Position numbers and translations under genes: made by a program
Part shown: in pieces, positions 19,954-28,940 of the stretch
Layout of the letters: every line of letters starts with the position of its first letter
Position numbering within the stretch: the stretch's first letter is position 1
The notes under the pieces: generated by a model
Told to the model about the DNA's origin: nothing
Database searches by the model: none
Seen by the model: the letters and a program-made list of their open reading frames with translations, nothing else
Origin: Levilactobacillus zymae
GTDB taxonomy: Bacteria; Bacillota; Bacilli; Lactobacillales; Lactobacillaceae
Length of the DNA stretch: 64,000 bases
NCBI RefSeq assembly: GCF_032190635.1
Contig: NZ_JAVLAS010000001.1
Span: 1-64,000, forward strand
Direction of reading: 5' to 3'

Positions 19954-21492
19954 ATGACTGTGATTATTCCGGCGTGGTCTCGCGACGCGCTCAGGCTGGC
20001 CGATACACCAGTCGTTAAATTAGCCCGACTCTTCATCGACAACCAAGTCCCCGTCGAGCTCCTACTTTTGCAACCGTTACCGTGGTTACGTTACCAGTTA
20101 AAAACCAACCAGCTCACCTCGTTGTCCTGGTGGAACGTCTTTGACGACCTGCAACAGGTCCACCAGGAAGGCGGCCTCCCGTTAGGCTTAGAAGACCTGG
20201 CGCTGCCACTCGATACTCAGTTCGTCTACCTCAGCGACACGGTACTCCTCCAGCGAGCCGGTCGCCTCTACGGTGAAGTTCACTTTCACCCCGCCGGCTT
20301 TGTCAGCTGGGTCGAAACCACCGATACCAACGGCCAACGAACCGTCAGGGTGTACGACGACCGCGGCTTCTGCTCGACACAAACCGTGTATAATGACCGG
20401 GGCCGCCGGTTGGCCACCCTCTGGTTCGCCCCGGACACCCACCCCGTCATGCGCCGACTAGCCGATAATCACATTCAACTACTCGCTGCAGACGGCAGTA
20501 TCCAGCAGCGCTACGAGTCCCTCGACGAGCTGATTACCGAACGCACCCAGGCCCACCTGGCCCAGCGCTCCGATCTCCTTATCAGTGACGCTAACCCCGG
20601 GACCGCCACGATTCTGACCCAATTAGCACAACGGCACCGGTTGGCCTACCTGCTCTCCACGCAGCTGGCCCCGACCTTGCCCGAAGACCTCTTGGGCGCC
20701 GTGGAACGGGTGATCGTTCCCACCACGCAGATGATTACCAAGTTCAAGGACGTCAACGCCGACCTGGGCACGCCGATCGAAGCCGTTTCACCCTACGCAA
20801 CCACGTTTGCGCTGGGGAACAGTACGGAGTTGCCCGAGACCACGGTGGTGTGGGCCGTTAACCACCTGACGACCACCGCTCAGACCGTGGTCGCCCAGCA
20901 GATCATTGCCTGGCTGGTCCAAGACGAACACCATTACCTCACCGCCGTGGTGACCTCGCAGGCCGCCATTCAAAAAATGACGACCCGTTTACAGCAGCAA
21001 GTGCTCTCACAGGCCGGGATTCCGCTGGATTCGCCGACCGCCCAACTGTTACAGGGATTGCTGAATCAGTTACAACAAAAGCAAGCCGTGGACCGAGAAC
21101 AATTGCCCGATGAGGTTCTAACGGTACTCGATCAACTCTTACGCATCCAAGTCCTTTACCGGCTCAACGACCAACAGCGTCAACGGGTCTTGGGCGGTGC
21201 ACGCGTCTTAGTCGACCTGGGGGCCATGCCGGATTTGCAGCTTCAGATTGCGGCCATCAGTGCCGGGATCCCGCAAATCAACGCCACGACTACCGGGTAC
21301 GTTCACGACCACCAAAACGGGCTGATCATCGCCCAGTTGCGGAAGCTGGGACCGGCCTTGGATTATTACTTAAAAACCTTAACGCACTGGAACGAAAGCT
21401 TGGTGGCCAGCATTGCTTCGTTGGAAAGTTTGGCCGAACCCAAGCTACTCGCTTATTGGAAGGAGGTTATCGCTCATGGCAAACAGTCGTAA
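19954..21492 (+). CDS. asp1: Accessory Sec system protein Asp1
   Basis: Asp1 is the scaffold of the Asp1-Asp2-Asp3 complex that binds the SRR preprotein and feeds it to SecA2. It has a degenerate glycosyltransferase-B fold. The 512-residue protein has the family's typical start (MTVIIPAWSRDALRLADTP) and conserved segments such as QPLPWLRYQLKT, YNDRGRRLATLWF and SAGIPQINATTTGYVHD, the last near the C-terminus. AGGAGG lies 8 nt before the ATG. Its end overlaps asp2 by 17 bases. Confidence 0.93.
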   Translation: MTVIIPAWSRDALRLADTPVVKLARLFIDNQVPVELLLLQPLPWLRYQLKTNQLTSLSWWNVFDDLQQVHQEGGLPLGLEDLALPLDTQFVYLSDTVLLQRAGRLYGEVHFHPAGFVSWVETTDTNGQRTVRVYDDRGFCSTQTVYNDRGRRLATLWFAPDTHPVMRRLADNHIQLLAADGSIQQRYESLDELITERTQAHLAQRSDLLISDANPGTATILTQLAQRHRLAYLLSTQLAPTLPEDLLGAVERVIVPTTQMITKFKDVNADLGTPIEAVSPYATTFALGNSTELPETTVVWAVNHLTTTAQTVVAQQIIAWLVQDEHHYLTAVVTSQAAIQKMTTRLQQQVLSQAGIPLDSPTAQLLQGLLNQLQQKQAVDREQLPDEVLTVLDQLLRIQVLYRLNDQQRQRVLGGARVLVDLGAMPDLQLQIAAISAGIPQINATTTGYVHDHQNGLIIAQLRKLGPALDYYLKTLTHWNESLVASIASLESLAEPKLLAYWKEVIAHGKQS

Positions 21493-23065
21493 GATGCCCG
21501 TCGTGCAACTCGGGGGCCAACCGGTCGTCCAACCGGCGGCCCTCGCCGCGGACTACCAATGGTGCTACTTCCCCGACCGTGAACAGGATCGCCGGATGCC
21601 GAACACCCTGCGGACGCCAGCCGGTTATCTCCTACCGTTCTGGCGCAACGCGTTATTCTTACTGCCACTCGACGATGGCACCACTTGGCGTAATTTAGAT
21701 CTTTTAAAGCTACTCCCCGCCAATCACATTCTCTACGATGATGCCGCCGAGCTGAGCCCCGAGGTCCAAGCCCTCTTTGAGCTCAAGGGAGCTTTTGCCG
21801 TTAACATGAACGATCCCGCTACCTTGACCAACACCATTAACCGGGACTGGTTCCCCGGTCAGGATTCGTTTAAGCTCGATCATGGCAGTCTACGGGTCCT
21901 GGGGACCTTCGAAGGGACCGTCCACCGGTTTGGTCGCTACCACCTACAGCTCACCGGTAACTTCGGTCAGGCCTTCCAACCCGTCGTGGTGTGGGAAACT
22001 CAGGGTTACGCGGGCCGCAACCGGGACCTGACCTTCCAACCCGAATGTCAGGCCAGCGACGACGTCTTGGTCCGCTACCAGCTGACGCTAATCAATCAGA
22101 CGACCGACCAACCGATCCACACCCTGACGTTTAACCCCGCCGATTACCCGACCGGTAAGACGTTACATTTGGGGGATATCGACTATTACTACACCCTGAG
22201 CGTCTTAGCCATGGGCCAGGGACAACTCGATATTGGCTTAGTCCACATCTCCCGGGGGCGCGAACGCTTCGGCAGTCTTTTCCCCGGCGGTCAATTCCAT
22301 CACGTGCCCGGCAGCCTCAACGAAAACTTCTATTCTTACTTCGATGCCGGCGACATGCGGCCGCCCCTCAACGTGTACTTCAGCGGGTTCAATATGTCCG
22401 ATCACTTCGAAGGAAACTTCATGATGGAGCGCTTCGGGGCCCCCTTCTTGCTCGTCAGCGATCCCCGGTTGAACGGGGGGGGCTTCTACGTGGGCAGTGA
22501 CGCCTTCGAACAGCAATTTGTCACCGTGATTCAAACCACCCTTAAGCGCCTGGGCTTTGCGCCCGACGACTTGGTCCTCTCCGGCATCTCAGAAGGGACC
22601 GTCGCCACCTTTTACTACGGGGCCCTCTTAAAACCACGGGCCATCATCGCCGGTAAGCCCCTAATCAACTTAGGGACCATGGCCACCAACGGCCGGATCA
22701 AGCGGACTCAGGACTTCCAGCCGTCATTTGACCTCCTCTTATCCCACACCGGCGATGTGACCGCCGAAACGGCTCAACAGCTCAATCAACGGGTCTGGCA
22801 CCGTTTCAAACAGGGCGACTTTCACCACACCACCTTCGCCGTGGCCCACATGTATCAAGACGACTTCGATAACACAACCTTCCCGGAGCTCTTCGACTGG
22901 GTCACCGATCAGTTTCCCCACGTGCGCTTCTTGCATAAGGGCGTCTTAGGGCGACACAACGACAACACCCCGGCCATCAACGCCTGGTTCGTTAAACAAT
23001 TCCGGATGATTTTGGCTTCGGAATACGACCGGCACTTCGCCGACGAGGAGGTGGTGCCCTCATGA
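21476..23065 (+). CDS. asp2: Accessory Sec system protein Asp2 (alpha/beta hydrolase, SRR glycan O-acetyltransferase family)
   Basis: Asp2 joins export with modification. In Streptococcus gordonii it O-acetylates GlcNAc on the adhesin through a Ser-Glu-His triad. From the chosen ATG (AGGAGG 9 nt upstream, inside the asp1 end) the protein has 529 residues. A longer in-frame extension into asp1 has no ribosome site. The nucleophile motif GISEG places Ser372, and His494 lies in GRHNDNT near the C-terminus, both at the spacing expected for the family, so the enzyme looks active. A beta-rich N-terminal part (to about 290) precedes the hydrolase fold. The stop overlaps the asp3 start (ATGA). Confidence 0.93.
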   Translation: MANSRKMPVVQLGGQPVVQPAALAADYQWCYFPDREQDRRMPNTLRTPAGYLLPFWRNALFLLPLDDGTTWRNLDLLKLLPANHILYDDAAELSPEVQALFELKGAFAVNMNDPATLTNTINRDWFPGQDSFKLDHGSLRVLGTFEGTVHRFGRYHLQLTGNFGQAFQPVVVWETQGYAGRNRDLTFQPECQASDDVLVRYQLTLINQTTDQPIHTLTFNPADYPTGKTLHLGDIDYYYTLSVLAMGQGQLDIGLVHISRGRERFGSLFPGGQFHHVPGSLNENFYSYFDAGDMRPPLNVYFSGFNMSDHFEGNFMMERFGAPFLLVSDPRLNGGGFYVGSDAFEQQFVTVIQTTLKRLGFAPDDLVLSGISEGTVATFYYGALLKPRAIIAGKPLINLGTMATNGRIKRTQDFQPSFDLLLSHTGDVTAETAQQLNQRVWHRFKQGDFHHTTFAVAHMYQDDFDNTTFPELFDWVTDQFPHVRFLHKGVLGRHNDNTPAINAWFVKQFRMILASEYDRHFADEEVVPS

Positions 23066-23814
23066 GTCTGGCTTACCTCTTACTCTGGCCCCGGCACCTG
23101 CATAGCACCTACGAATACGGCTGTCAGGTCAGCGTGACCCCCGAACACGTGGTGACGTACCGGGCGCCACTAATGCCGCCCGGCGAAGTCATTCACGATT
23201 GGCGCTCGCACCGCAATTACGGCCTAGAGCACCTGACCGCCGAGCTCCCCATCCTGCAACCGGAGATGACCTATTATTTACAAGGAAACATCACGGTCAC
23301 CGGTGGGGGCGTCTACTTGCGGTTAAAGTTCTTCGATCCCGAAGGCGCCGAGATCACGTCGACCATCATCGACGGCACCTCGGGGAGCTTCGAGATGCCG
23401 GAAAATGCCATCGACTACACGCTCGAACTGGTCAACACCCATCATGAACGCGTCATCTTTCGCTCGCTCCTCTTGATGGACAGCGCCACCCACGAGCAGT
23501 ACACCCTGACCGTCGACCAATTCGCCGGCACCGTTCAGGCCCTCATGCCTGACGCTCAAGCCGCCCACGTGGCCCTAGAAGTCCGCGAGGGAGCCACCAA
23601 ACCGGTGGTCATCTCGCCCGGCTGCAACAATCTCACCGTGTTCGTTACTCCCCGGCAACTCCGGGATGAAAATTGGCTCAAAAAAATCGTTCAAGAACGT
23701 CACACCTTCTTAGCGCACCAGCCCCCCACCGATCCCGTTACCGCCGGGGTCTCGGCCTGGCGAGTTAAGCAGCGTTACTGGCAATCACGATCATTTCAGG
23801 AGGATCAGCAATGA
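23062..23814 (+). CDS. asp3: Accessory Sec system protein Asp3
   Basis: Third member of the Asp complex. In the family it is a beta-sandwich resembling carbohydrate-binding modules that helps recognise the preprotein. The 250-residue sequence has the conserved opening LLLWPRHLHSTYEYG, then GEVIHDWRSHRNY and the core YLRLKFFDPEGAEI. The last 60 or so residues are less conserved. It is coupled by ATGA overlaps on both sides to asp2 and gtfA. Confidence 0.9.
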   Translation: MSLAYLLLWPRHLHSTYEYGCQVSVTPEHVVTYRAPLMPPGEVIHDWRSHRNYGLEHLTAELPILQPEMTYYLQGNITVTGGGVYLRLKFFDPEGAEITSTIIDGTSGSFEMPENAIDYTLELVNTHHERVIFRSLLLMDSATHEQYTLTVDQFAGTVQALMPDAQAAHVALEVREGATKPVVISPGCNNLTVFVTPRQLRDENWLKKIVQERHTFLAHQPPTDPVTAGVSAWRVKQRYWQSRSFQEDQQ

Positions 23815-25259
23815 TATTTTTTGTGAACGGAACTATCGGCATGGGGAACTCCGGCGTCGAACACGCCGAATTCTACAGAGCGCAGGTCTTACAACAGGCC
23901 GGCCTCCCCTATAAATACCTGTTCTACCGACTCAACCGAGACCTACAGGCCCCGATGCGCCGGTGGGGCCTTGCCAACGACCAGGTCATCAACATGTGGG
24001 AGTACTTCACGTTAGGCGAAGACTACCTCTTCCACGGCGTCCAAAAGGCTTACAAACATAGCACCAAGTTGGTGATTGACTCGACCAACACACACCGGAA
24101 ACGGGATACTTACACGGAAAGTGGGCTCCACGTGGTCGACCACATGATCAAGCACCCCGACATCCACAAGAAGACCAACCTCTTATTAGTGGGCTCCAAC
24201 CACGTCGAAATCTTCAACATGAACACCGGCCAGAAGATGGCCAAATTCCTGTTCTACGACGACCCTCACCGGAAGGTCATCCTGCGTAATATCCACCTGT
24301 ACCATCAAGCCGGTGGCGAGCACCTCTTCTTCTCTAACGGGATGCAACTGATTCGGTACTTCTTCGATCGGTTGAACCTGGCCTATAACCAGAAGAACAT
24401 TTACATGATCGACCGGGGGACCGATCCCGAAGTGGCCCTGTTCAGCCGGCACTCCGATAAGTTGAAGATCGTCGACGTGATTCACGCCGACCAACTCAAC
24501 AACCGTAAGGACCCTCGTTATCCGTTGTTCAACAACTACAACGAGTACATGCTGACCCACCTCGACCAGGTCGACAAGGTCGTGGTCTCCACGGAACAGC
24601 AGCGTCAAGACATGCTCCTCGACTTCCCCCAGCGGGCTGATCAGATTGTGACCATCCCCGTGGGTGGGGTTCGCGATAACCCGCAAATCGACCTGCAACA
24701 CCGCCCAGGTGATCCCATCAAGTTCGTCACGGCCTCCCGTCTGGCCATCGAAAAGCACGTGGACTTCATCGTCAAGGCGCTGGTCAAGCTCCATGATGAA
24801 GACGGTGTAAACCTGACACTGGACATCTTCGGGGCCGGCGAGGAAGAAAAACGCATCAAGCAGGCGATCGAAGACGGCAAGGCCGGCGACTACATCACCA
24901 TGCGGGGACAATCGGCCACACTGGACCAGGAATACCCCAAGCTTGATGCCTACGTCTCCGGGTCCTACTCCGAAGGCTTCGGCTTGACCTACATCGAAGC
25001 CATGAACGCCGGGCTCCCCATTGTCACGTTTAACGCGCGCTTTGGGGCCCAAGACCTGGTCGATGACGGTCAGACCGGCTTCCTGGCTGACTTTAACCGT
25101 GAGGATGCTGACTACAGCGTCGAACAGCTCCACCAGGCCTTACAGAAGCTGATGGCCGCCGATTACGGTACCTTACGGGCCAACACGGCTAAGAAGATTG
25201 AACGTTACCAAGATCACGTGATCGCGGAAGATTGGAGGAAGTTAGTCGATGCGCTATGA
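23811..25259 (+). CDS. gtfA: SRR protein O-GlcNAc transferase, catalytic subunit GtfA
   Basis: A cytoplasmic GT4-type, GT-B fold enzyme that with GtfB adds the first GlcNAc to Ser/Thr of the adhesin repeats. The 482-residue protein has a glycine-rich N-terminus (GTIGMGNSGVEHAEFYR), the beta-meander region that GtfA uses to bind GtfB and the acceptor, and a UDP-sugar site with the retaining E-x7-E signature (E388 GFGLTYI E396). AGGAGG is 7 nt before the ATG. The gene overlaps asp3 by 4 and gtfB by 11 bases. No later-acting glycosyltransferase is linked in the window, so only the core sugar can be predicted. Confidence 0.94.
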   Translation: MIFFVNGTIGMGNSGVEHAEFYRAQVLQQAGLPYKYLFYRLNRDLQAPMRRWGLANDQVINMWEYFTLGEDYLFHGVQKAYKHSTKLVIDSTNTHRKRDTYTESGLHVVDHMIKHPDIHKKTNLLLVGSNHVEIFNMNTGQKMAKFLFYDDPHRKVILRNIHLYHQAGGEHLFFSNGMQLIRYFFDRLNLAYNQKNIYMIDRGTDPEVALFSRHSDKLKIVDVIHADQLNNRKDPRYPLFNNYNEYMLTHLDQVDKVVVSTEQQRQDMLLDFPQRADQIVTIPVGGVRDNPQIDLQHRPGDPIKFVTASRLAIEKHVDFIVKALVKLHDEDGVNLTLDIFGAGEEEKRIKQAIEDGKAGDYITMRGQSATLDQEYPKLDAYVSGSYSEGFGLTYIEAMNAGLPIVTFNARFGAQDLVDDGQTGFLADFNREDADYSVEQLHQALQKLMAADYGTLRANTAKKIERYQDHVIAEDWRKLVDAL

Positions 25260-26118
25260 ATTAGTTAATGGTGTCCACACCAACATGGACGTTTGGCAAC
25301 AGGAAAAGAAACTCTTACAGGCGGAGAAGTTGCACCTACTCTCCATCGGATCGGCCCCTAACTTTGCGGGTACGATGAAGCAGGAAGGCATCAAGCACAG
25401 CGTTAACCTGTACGACTACATCACCAAGCGGACCGCTTACAACCCCGATGACTACCTCTTCTTCAACCGGGCCCCGGTTCCGGACGGCACCAACATCTTG
25501 ATGAACGCCGACGGGTACCTGGCGCTTGAATACGACGGCGCGCCCATCGGTCAGATGAAGCTCTACCCGAACACCAACCGGGCGGTCAAGGAAATCGACT
25601 ACTTCAACCCGGACGGCTCTAACGATATGATCGAGGAGTACGCTACCGACGGCCGGCAGTACACCCAGCTGTTATACGACCAAGGCAAGCCCCAGGAATT
25701 CGACTTTTTGAACCTCAAGGGCCAACCCGTCATCCGGTATTACTACTACGAAGACGTCCTCAACTACATCACCATTGAAGACCCCAACACCCAAGACGTC
25801 CTGGAACACTACGACAACTTGAACGAATTCATCTGCCAACAGGTGGCCAAGTTGCTGACGGTCCAAGACCAGGTCACGGTCTGCTACATGGGGATGGAAA
25901 TGATGGCACTGCGCTACGCCAAGTCGCACAACATTTTGCGGCTGTCCGAAGACCCGATCGACGAACAAGGCGAGGTCCGCGGTAACCTACTGGGGATCTT
26001 GACCAACGATATTCCGTACATGCAGGAAGTGCAGATGACGCAAGCAGCGTACAACGCACTGGCCTTACGCAACATTCCGCTCGACAAGGCCACGGTGGTC
26101 GCTGACTTAGACGACTAA
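25249..26118 (+). CDS. gtfB: SRR glycosylation chaperone GtfB, short form lacking the C-terminal domain
   Basis: GtfB is the non-catalytic partner that stabilises GtfA and binds acceptor repeats. The sequence is clearly GtfB-like (SIGSAPNFAGTMKQEGIKHSVNLYDYI; EYDGAPIGQMKLYPNTNR; YYYYEDVLNYITIEDP). It stops at residue 289, where streptococcal GtfB has about 450, so the second Rossmann-like half is missing. It is not a simple frameshift: the stop is followed at once by a strong terminator and no remnant of the missing half is seen. Either a minimal GtfB suffices here or glycosylation is impaired. The ATG has GGAGGAAG 10 nt upstream and overlaps gtfA. Confidence 0.88.
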   Translation: MRYELVNGVHTNMDVWQQEKKLLQAEKLHLLSIGSAPNFAGTMKQEGIKHSVNLYDYITKRTAYNPDDYLFFNRAPVPDGTNILMNADGYLALEYDGAPIGQMKLYPNTNRAVKEIDYFNPDGSNDMIEEYATDGRQYTQLLYDQGKPQEFDFLNLKGQPVIRYYYYEDVLNYITIEDPNTQDVLEHYDNLNEFICQQVAKLLTVQDQVTVCYMGMEMMALRYAKSHNILRLSEDPIDEQGEVRGNLLGILTNDIPYMQEVQMTQAAYNALALRNIPLDKATVVADLDD

Positions 26119-26131
26119 ACCGCTTAATTTT

Positions 26132-26179
26132 AAAAGAGCTTACCTTAGCCCAGTATTCCGGGCGGAGGTAAGCTCTTTT
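26132..26179 (+). terminator. Terminator of the secA2-gtfB operon, bidirectional
   Basis: A 14-bp perfect stem (AAAAGAGCTTACCT with AGGTAAGCTCTTTT) has T residues on both outer sides. Confidence 0.9.
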
Positions 26180-26195
26180 GATTCGGTGCGGCAAC

Positions 26196-26222
26196 AAAAA
26201 AGGCATCCCCGCAAGGACGCCT
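26196..26222 (-). terminator. Terminator of the downstream hypothetical gene
   Basis: On the minus strand AGGCGTCC pairs with GGATGCCT (one G-T pair), followed by a run of T. Confidence 0.75.
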
Positions 26223-26237
26223 CGAATTACTTTAAGT

Positions 26238-26609
26238 TTAACCCTTGAATGATTCCACGTGATCGGGTGGCGTGACTAACTTTTCGCCAACTTCATGACC
26301 TAAGATTTCCAACGCCTTTTCTCGGGTTGGGATGACATCCATATTAAAGATGATGGAGTCAATGTCCCCGCCGGCGTAGTCGAATTGTTCGAAGTAGACG
26401 TACGGATCGTGATCGTCGTCATCGTTTAAGAAGTGCTGCGTCACTGCATCCGCTAATGCGGTTGCCCAAGGCAACTCTACCATCTTTGGTAGATCGTGTT
26501 TCGTCACATACCCCGGTTTTAAGATCAGTGCAGCCGCTTTCTTAACATCCTCTGCGGGAATGTCAATTTTCGGTTCTTCTGCTTTGTCTTTCTTTGGTGT
26601 ATCTGCCAT
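26238..26609 (-). CDS. Hypothetical acidic cytoplasmic protein, 123 aa
   Basis: I do not recognise the family. The protein has a charged, lysine-rich start (MADTPKKDKAEEPKID), an alanine-rich helix, an acidic run (NDDDDHDP) and a DYAGGDIDSIIF segment. There is no signal peptide or membrane segment. AAGGAG lies 9 nt before the ATG and a terminator follows, so it is probably a real monocistronic gene. Confidence 0.75.
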   Translation of the reverse strand: MADTPKKDKAEEPKIDIPAEDVKKAAALILKPGYVTKHDLPKMVELPWATALADAVTQHFLNDDDDHDPYVYFEQFDYAGGDIDSIIFNMDVIPTREKALEILGHEVGEKLVTPPDHVESFKG

Positions 26610-26936
26610 AATCCAAAATCTCCTTTAACGTTTCTAAATTCAGTCTAGTCCTTTTTGGCGTAAACGTTAAGCCGTCACACCCATTATTTGTTGGATTAAC
26701 CGGTCAATAACTTATGCATTTAATGGCTAGTCTCCCGTCTCGGTTAAACCCCTCGCCGACCTAACCTGGGTTACAGCCGCAACCGCGATTTTTCAATCAG
26801 TTAAGCGATTTCACTGACTCGTTGATAGCCAATTTCGGAATTCCCCCGAATAATCACCGTGTTCGGTTGCGTTCAGGCCCCCAAGGGCGTAGAATTTGGG
26901 ACAATCTGATATCTACAAAATGACGCGTAGACGCGT
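26610..26936. other. Intergenic region, no gene seen
   Basis: Divergent upstream region of the hypothetical gene and the CNNM gene. A TTGACC lies on the minus strand near 26725 without a well-spaced -10. Two ACGCGT palindromes separated by AG occur at 26923-26936, abutting the -10 of the downstream gene, and could be an operator. Confidence 0.4.
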
Positions 26937-26942
26937 TATAAT
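26937..26942 (+). promoter_or_regulatory. Consensus -10 of the CNNM/CBS gene
   Basis: TATAAT lies 34 bp upstream of the GTG start. No clear -35 at 17 bp (TACAAA is the best candidate). Confidence 0.5.
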
Positions 26943-26976
26943 GGAAAGATAGAATAATTGAAATGAGGAATGATGT

Positions 26977-28338
26977 GTGGATAGTGGTCAGATAGTTGTG
27001 AATTTAGGGATTATTTTAGTAACTTTCTTCTTTGCAGCTTTCTTTGTGGCTTGTGAGTTCGCTTTAGTCCAGACGCGCCCTAGTGCGTTACAGGAAAAAA
27101 TTGACGAACGCGACAAGCCTTCGACTAAGTTAAACCGGGCCATGAAAATGGTCACGAACTTAAATGAATATTTGTCAACGACTCAGGTGGGGGTTTCCCT
27201 AGCCGGAATCATCCTGGGGTGGATTGGGGAAACCTTCTTCGTCGATATTCTGTTGGCGGGGATTGCCCCCATGCACATCACGGGCGCCACTGCGCACACG
27301 GTGAGTGCCATCATCGGGGTCCTGTTATTGACGTACTTAGAAGTGGTCTTCACCGAAATTGTGCCGAAGAACATTTCCATCGATATGCCGATGAAAGTCT
27401 TGATGCTGGTGGTCACGCCGCTACACTACTGCCACGTGATCTTCTACCCGTTCGTCTGGTTGTTGAACTCCAGTGCAACCGGTGTGGTCAAGCTGATGGG
27501 CCTAAAGGTTGCCAATGAAAGCGACGAGGTCTTCTCCCAAGCCGAAATTCTGAGCCTTTCCCGCAGTGCCGTGGAAGGCGGAGAACTGGAAAAGAACGAT
27601 TTAGTGTACATGCAACGGGCCTTCGAATTAAACGATAAGGTCGCTAAGGACATCATGATCGACCGAACGCAGTTGACGGTCATCGACATCACCGCTACGG
27701 TGAAGGAAGCCCTGACCATGTACCTGCAGGAACGGTTCAGCCGCCTGCCGGTCGTGGCCGATAACGACAAGGATAAGATCCTCGGTTACGTTTACAATTA
27801 TGATTTGATTCGCCAACAACAAGTGGATTCGTCCATTAAGATTGATAAGTTACTGCGCGACATCACCACCACGCCCGAAACCACGCCGATCACGCAGGTG
27901 TTGCAACAAATGATCAAGCACCAGACGCCAATCGTGGTCGTAGTCGACGAATACGGGGGTACGTCTGGGATCATCACCGACAAGGACATTTACGAAGAAC
28001 TCTTCGGGACGGTCCGCGATGAGATCGACGACGCCAACGACCAGTACATCTTTAAGCAACCCAACGGCACTTTCCAGGTTAATGGGAAGATGACCACCTA
28101 CGACTTCGAACGGTACTTTGCCGTGGACATCAAGGACTTCGAATCCACCGATACCGTTACGTTAGCCGGTTATATTATCGATAATTACCCCGACGTCAAG
28201 ATCAACGACGTGATTCATTTGGAGAACTTCGATCTCAAGGTGTTGGATTACGAAAACTCCTTCATTAATTGGTTCGAGGTCACGGTTAACCCCGTGCAAC
28301 CACAACAACCCGTCTTAGATGCCGACGACACGCATTAA
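26977..28338 (+). CDS. CNNM/HlyC-CorC family membrane protein (DUF21, CBS pair, CorC_HlyC domain)
   Basis: Often labelled hemolysin; the family is linked to divalent-cation (Mg/Co) efflux or homeostasis. Order: DUF21 with about four membrane segments (residues 5-190, including the extended VVFTEIVPKNISID motif), a CBS pair (about 205-335: MIDRTQLTVIDI; RFSRLPVV; VVVVDEYGGTSGIITDKDI), and a C-terminal CorC_HlyC domain (about 360-440). The start is GTG with GAGGA 7 nt upstream. The neighbouring ATG runs into a stop. Monocistronic with its own terminator. Confidence 0.92.
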   Translation: MDSGQIVVNLGIILVTFFFAAFFVACEFALVQTRPSALQEKIDERDKPSTKLNRAMKMVTNLNEYLSTTQVGVSLAGIILGWIGETFFVDILLAGIAPMHITGATAHTVSAIIGVLLLTYLEVVFTEIVPKNISIDMPMKVLMLVVTPLHYCHVIFYPFVWLLNSSATGVVKLMGLKVANESDEVFSQAEILSLSRSAVEGGELEKNDLVYMQRAFELNDKVAKDIMIDRTQLTVIDITATVKEALTMYLQERFSRLPVVADNDKDKILGYVYNYDLIRQQQVDSSIKIDKLLRDITTTPETTPITQVLQQMIKHQTPIVVVVDEYGGTSGIITDKDIYEELFGTVRDEIDDANDQYIFKQPNGTFQVNGKMTTYDFERYFAVDIKDFESTDTVTLAGYIIDNYPDVKINDVIHLENFDLKVLDYENSFINWFEVTVNPVQPQQPVLDADDTH

Positions 28339-28342
28339 ACTC

Positions 28343-28386
28343 AAAAATCGTCCCGCTCAACCGTCAAGTTGGGTGGGACGATTTTT
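28343..28386 (+). terminator. Bidirectional terminator between the CNNM and XRE genes
   Basis: AAAAATCGTCCC pairs with GGGACGATTTTT around a GC-rich loop, with T residues on both strands. It overlaps the last bases of the convergent XRE gene. Confidence 0.85.
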
Positions 28387-28669
28387 ATTTGGATACCGCA
28401 TGGCGTTGCCGGTACCAAGCCATGACCCGTTTAAGCCAGAATCGTTGTGGCGTCGACGCCATCCCCCGATTAGCGTCAACTCGATTGCTCAGACTTAACG
28501 GTGTGGCTAAAATTTCCCCTAACTCTTTCAGTTGAGCGGGCGCCGGGTTACAAATTGCGCCTTCCCATCTGTCGATGACCATCGGCTGGACACCCAGTCG
28601 TTGTGCCAAATAAGCCTGTGTCATGTTTCGTCGCTTACGGGCGACGCGAATCTGTTGTCCTAAGTCCAT
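28385..28669 (-). CDS. Small XRE-family HTH regulator
   Basis: A 94-residue DNA-binding protein. Residues 1-58 form the HTH_XRE fold (IRVARKRRNMTQAYLAQRLGV, then WEGAICNPAPAQLKELGEIL). The remaining residues are basic (WLKRVMAWYRQRH) with no membrane or ligand domain. The target is unknown; an inverted repeat about 145 bp upstream may be its operator. Confidence 0.85.
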   Translation of the reverse strand: MDLGQQIRVARKRRNMTQAYLAQRLGVQPMVIDRWEGAICNPAPAQLKELGEILATPLSLSNRVDANRGMASTPQRFWLKRVMAWYRQRHAVSK

Positions 28670-28801
28670 GCTATTCTCCCCCTAGCTCTTTGAAGAGTAT
28701 ACCATGAACTATTATTTGTTGAACAGACGTATTGGGAGGTTGATTAGACGACTTACTCATTCATCAGTTTAACGACCTAATCGAAGGCGACGTTCCGGCT
28801 A

Positions 28802-28826
28802 GGTTAGTCGGTCTAATAGACTAACC
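28802..28826. promoter_or_regulatory. Perfect inverted repeat upstream of the XRE gene
   Basis: GGTTAGTC and GACTAACC flank 9 bp (itself nearly palindromic, GTCTAATAGAC across the junction). It has no T run, so it is an operator candidate rather than a terminator. Confidence 0.45.
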
Positions 28827-28876
28827 GTATAAAACCATCAACTTAGCTCGTCTTCAAGACTAGCTAATCCCTACAC

Positions 28877-28920
28877 AAAAGGGGCATCATCACTAAAGCT
28901 CAGCTTAGTGGTGACGCCCC
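28877..28920 (-). terminator. Terminator of the MFS efflux gene
   Basis: On the minus strand GGGGCGTCACCACTAAGCTG pairs with the following CAGCTTTAGTGATGATGCCCC-type arm (a few mismatches), followed by TTTT. Confidence 0.85.
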
Positions 28921-28940
28921 TAGTTCATGACTGAATAACC

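Noticed and set aside
24186..25133. A 315-codon minus-strand frame inside gtfA
   Set aside because: Antisense shadow of a conserved gene, with no ribosome site and no recognisable domain.
26923..26936. Two ACGCGT palindromes as a definite operator
   Set aside because: They abut the -10 of the CNNM gene, but the motif is short and occurs without further support, so it is noted only in the intergenic entry.
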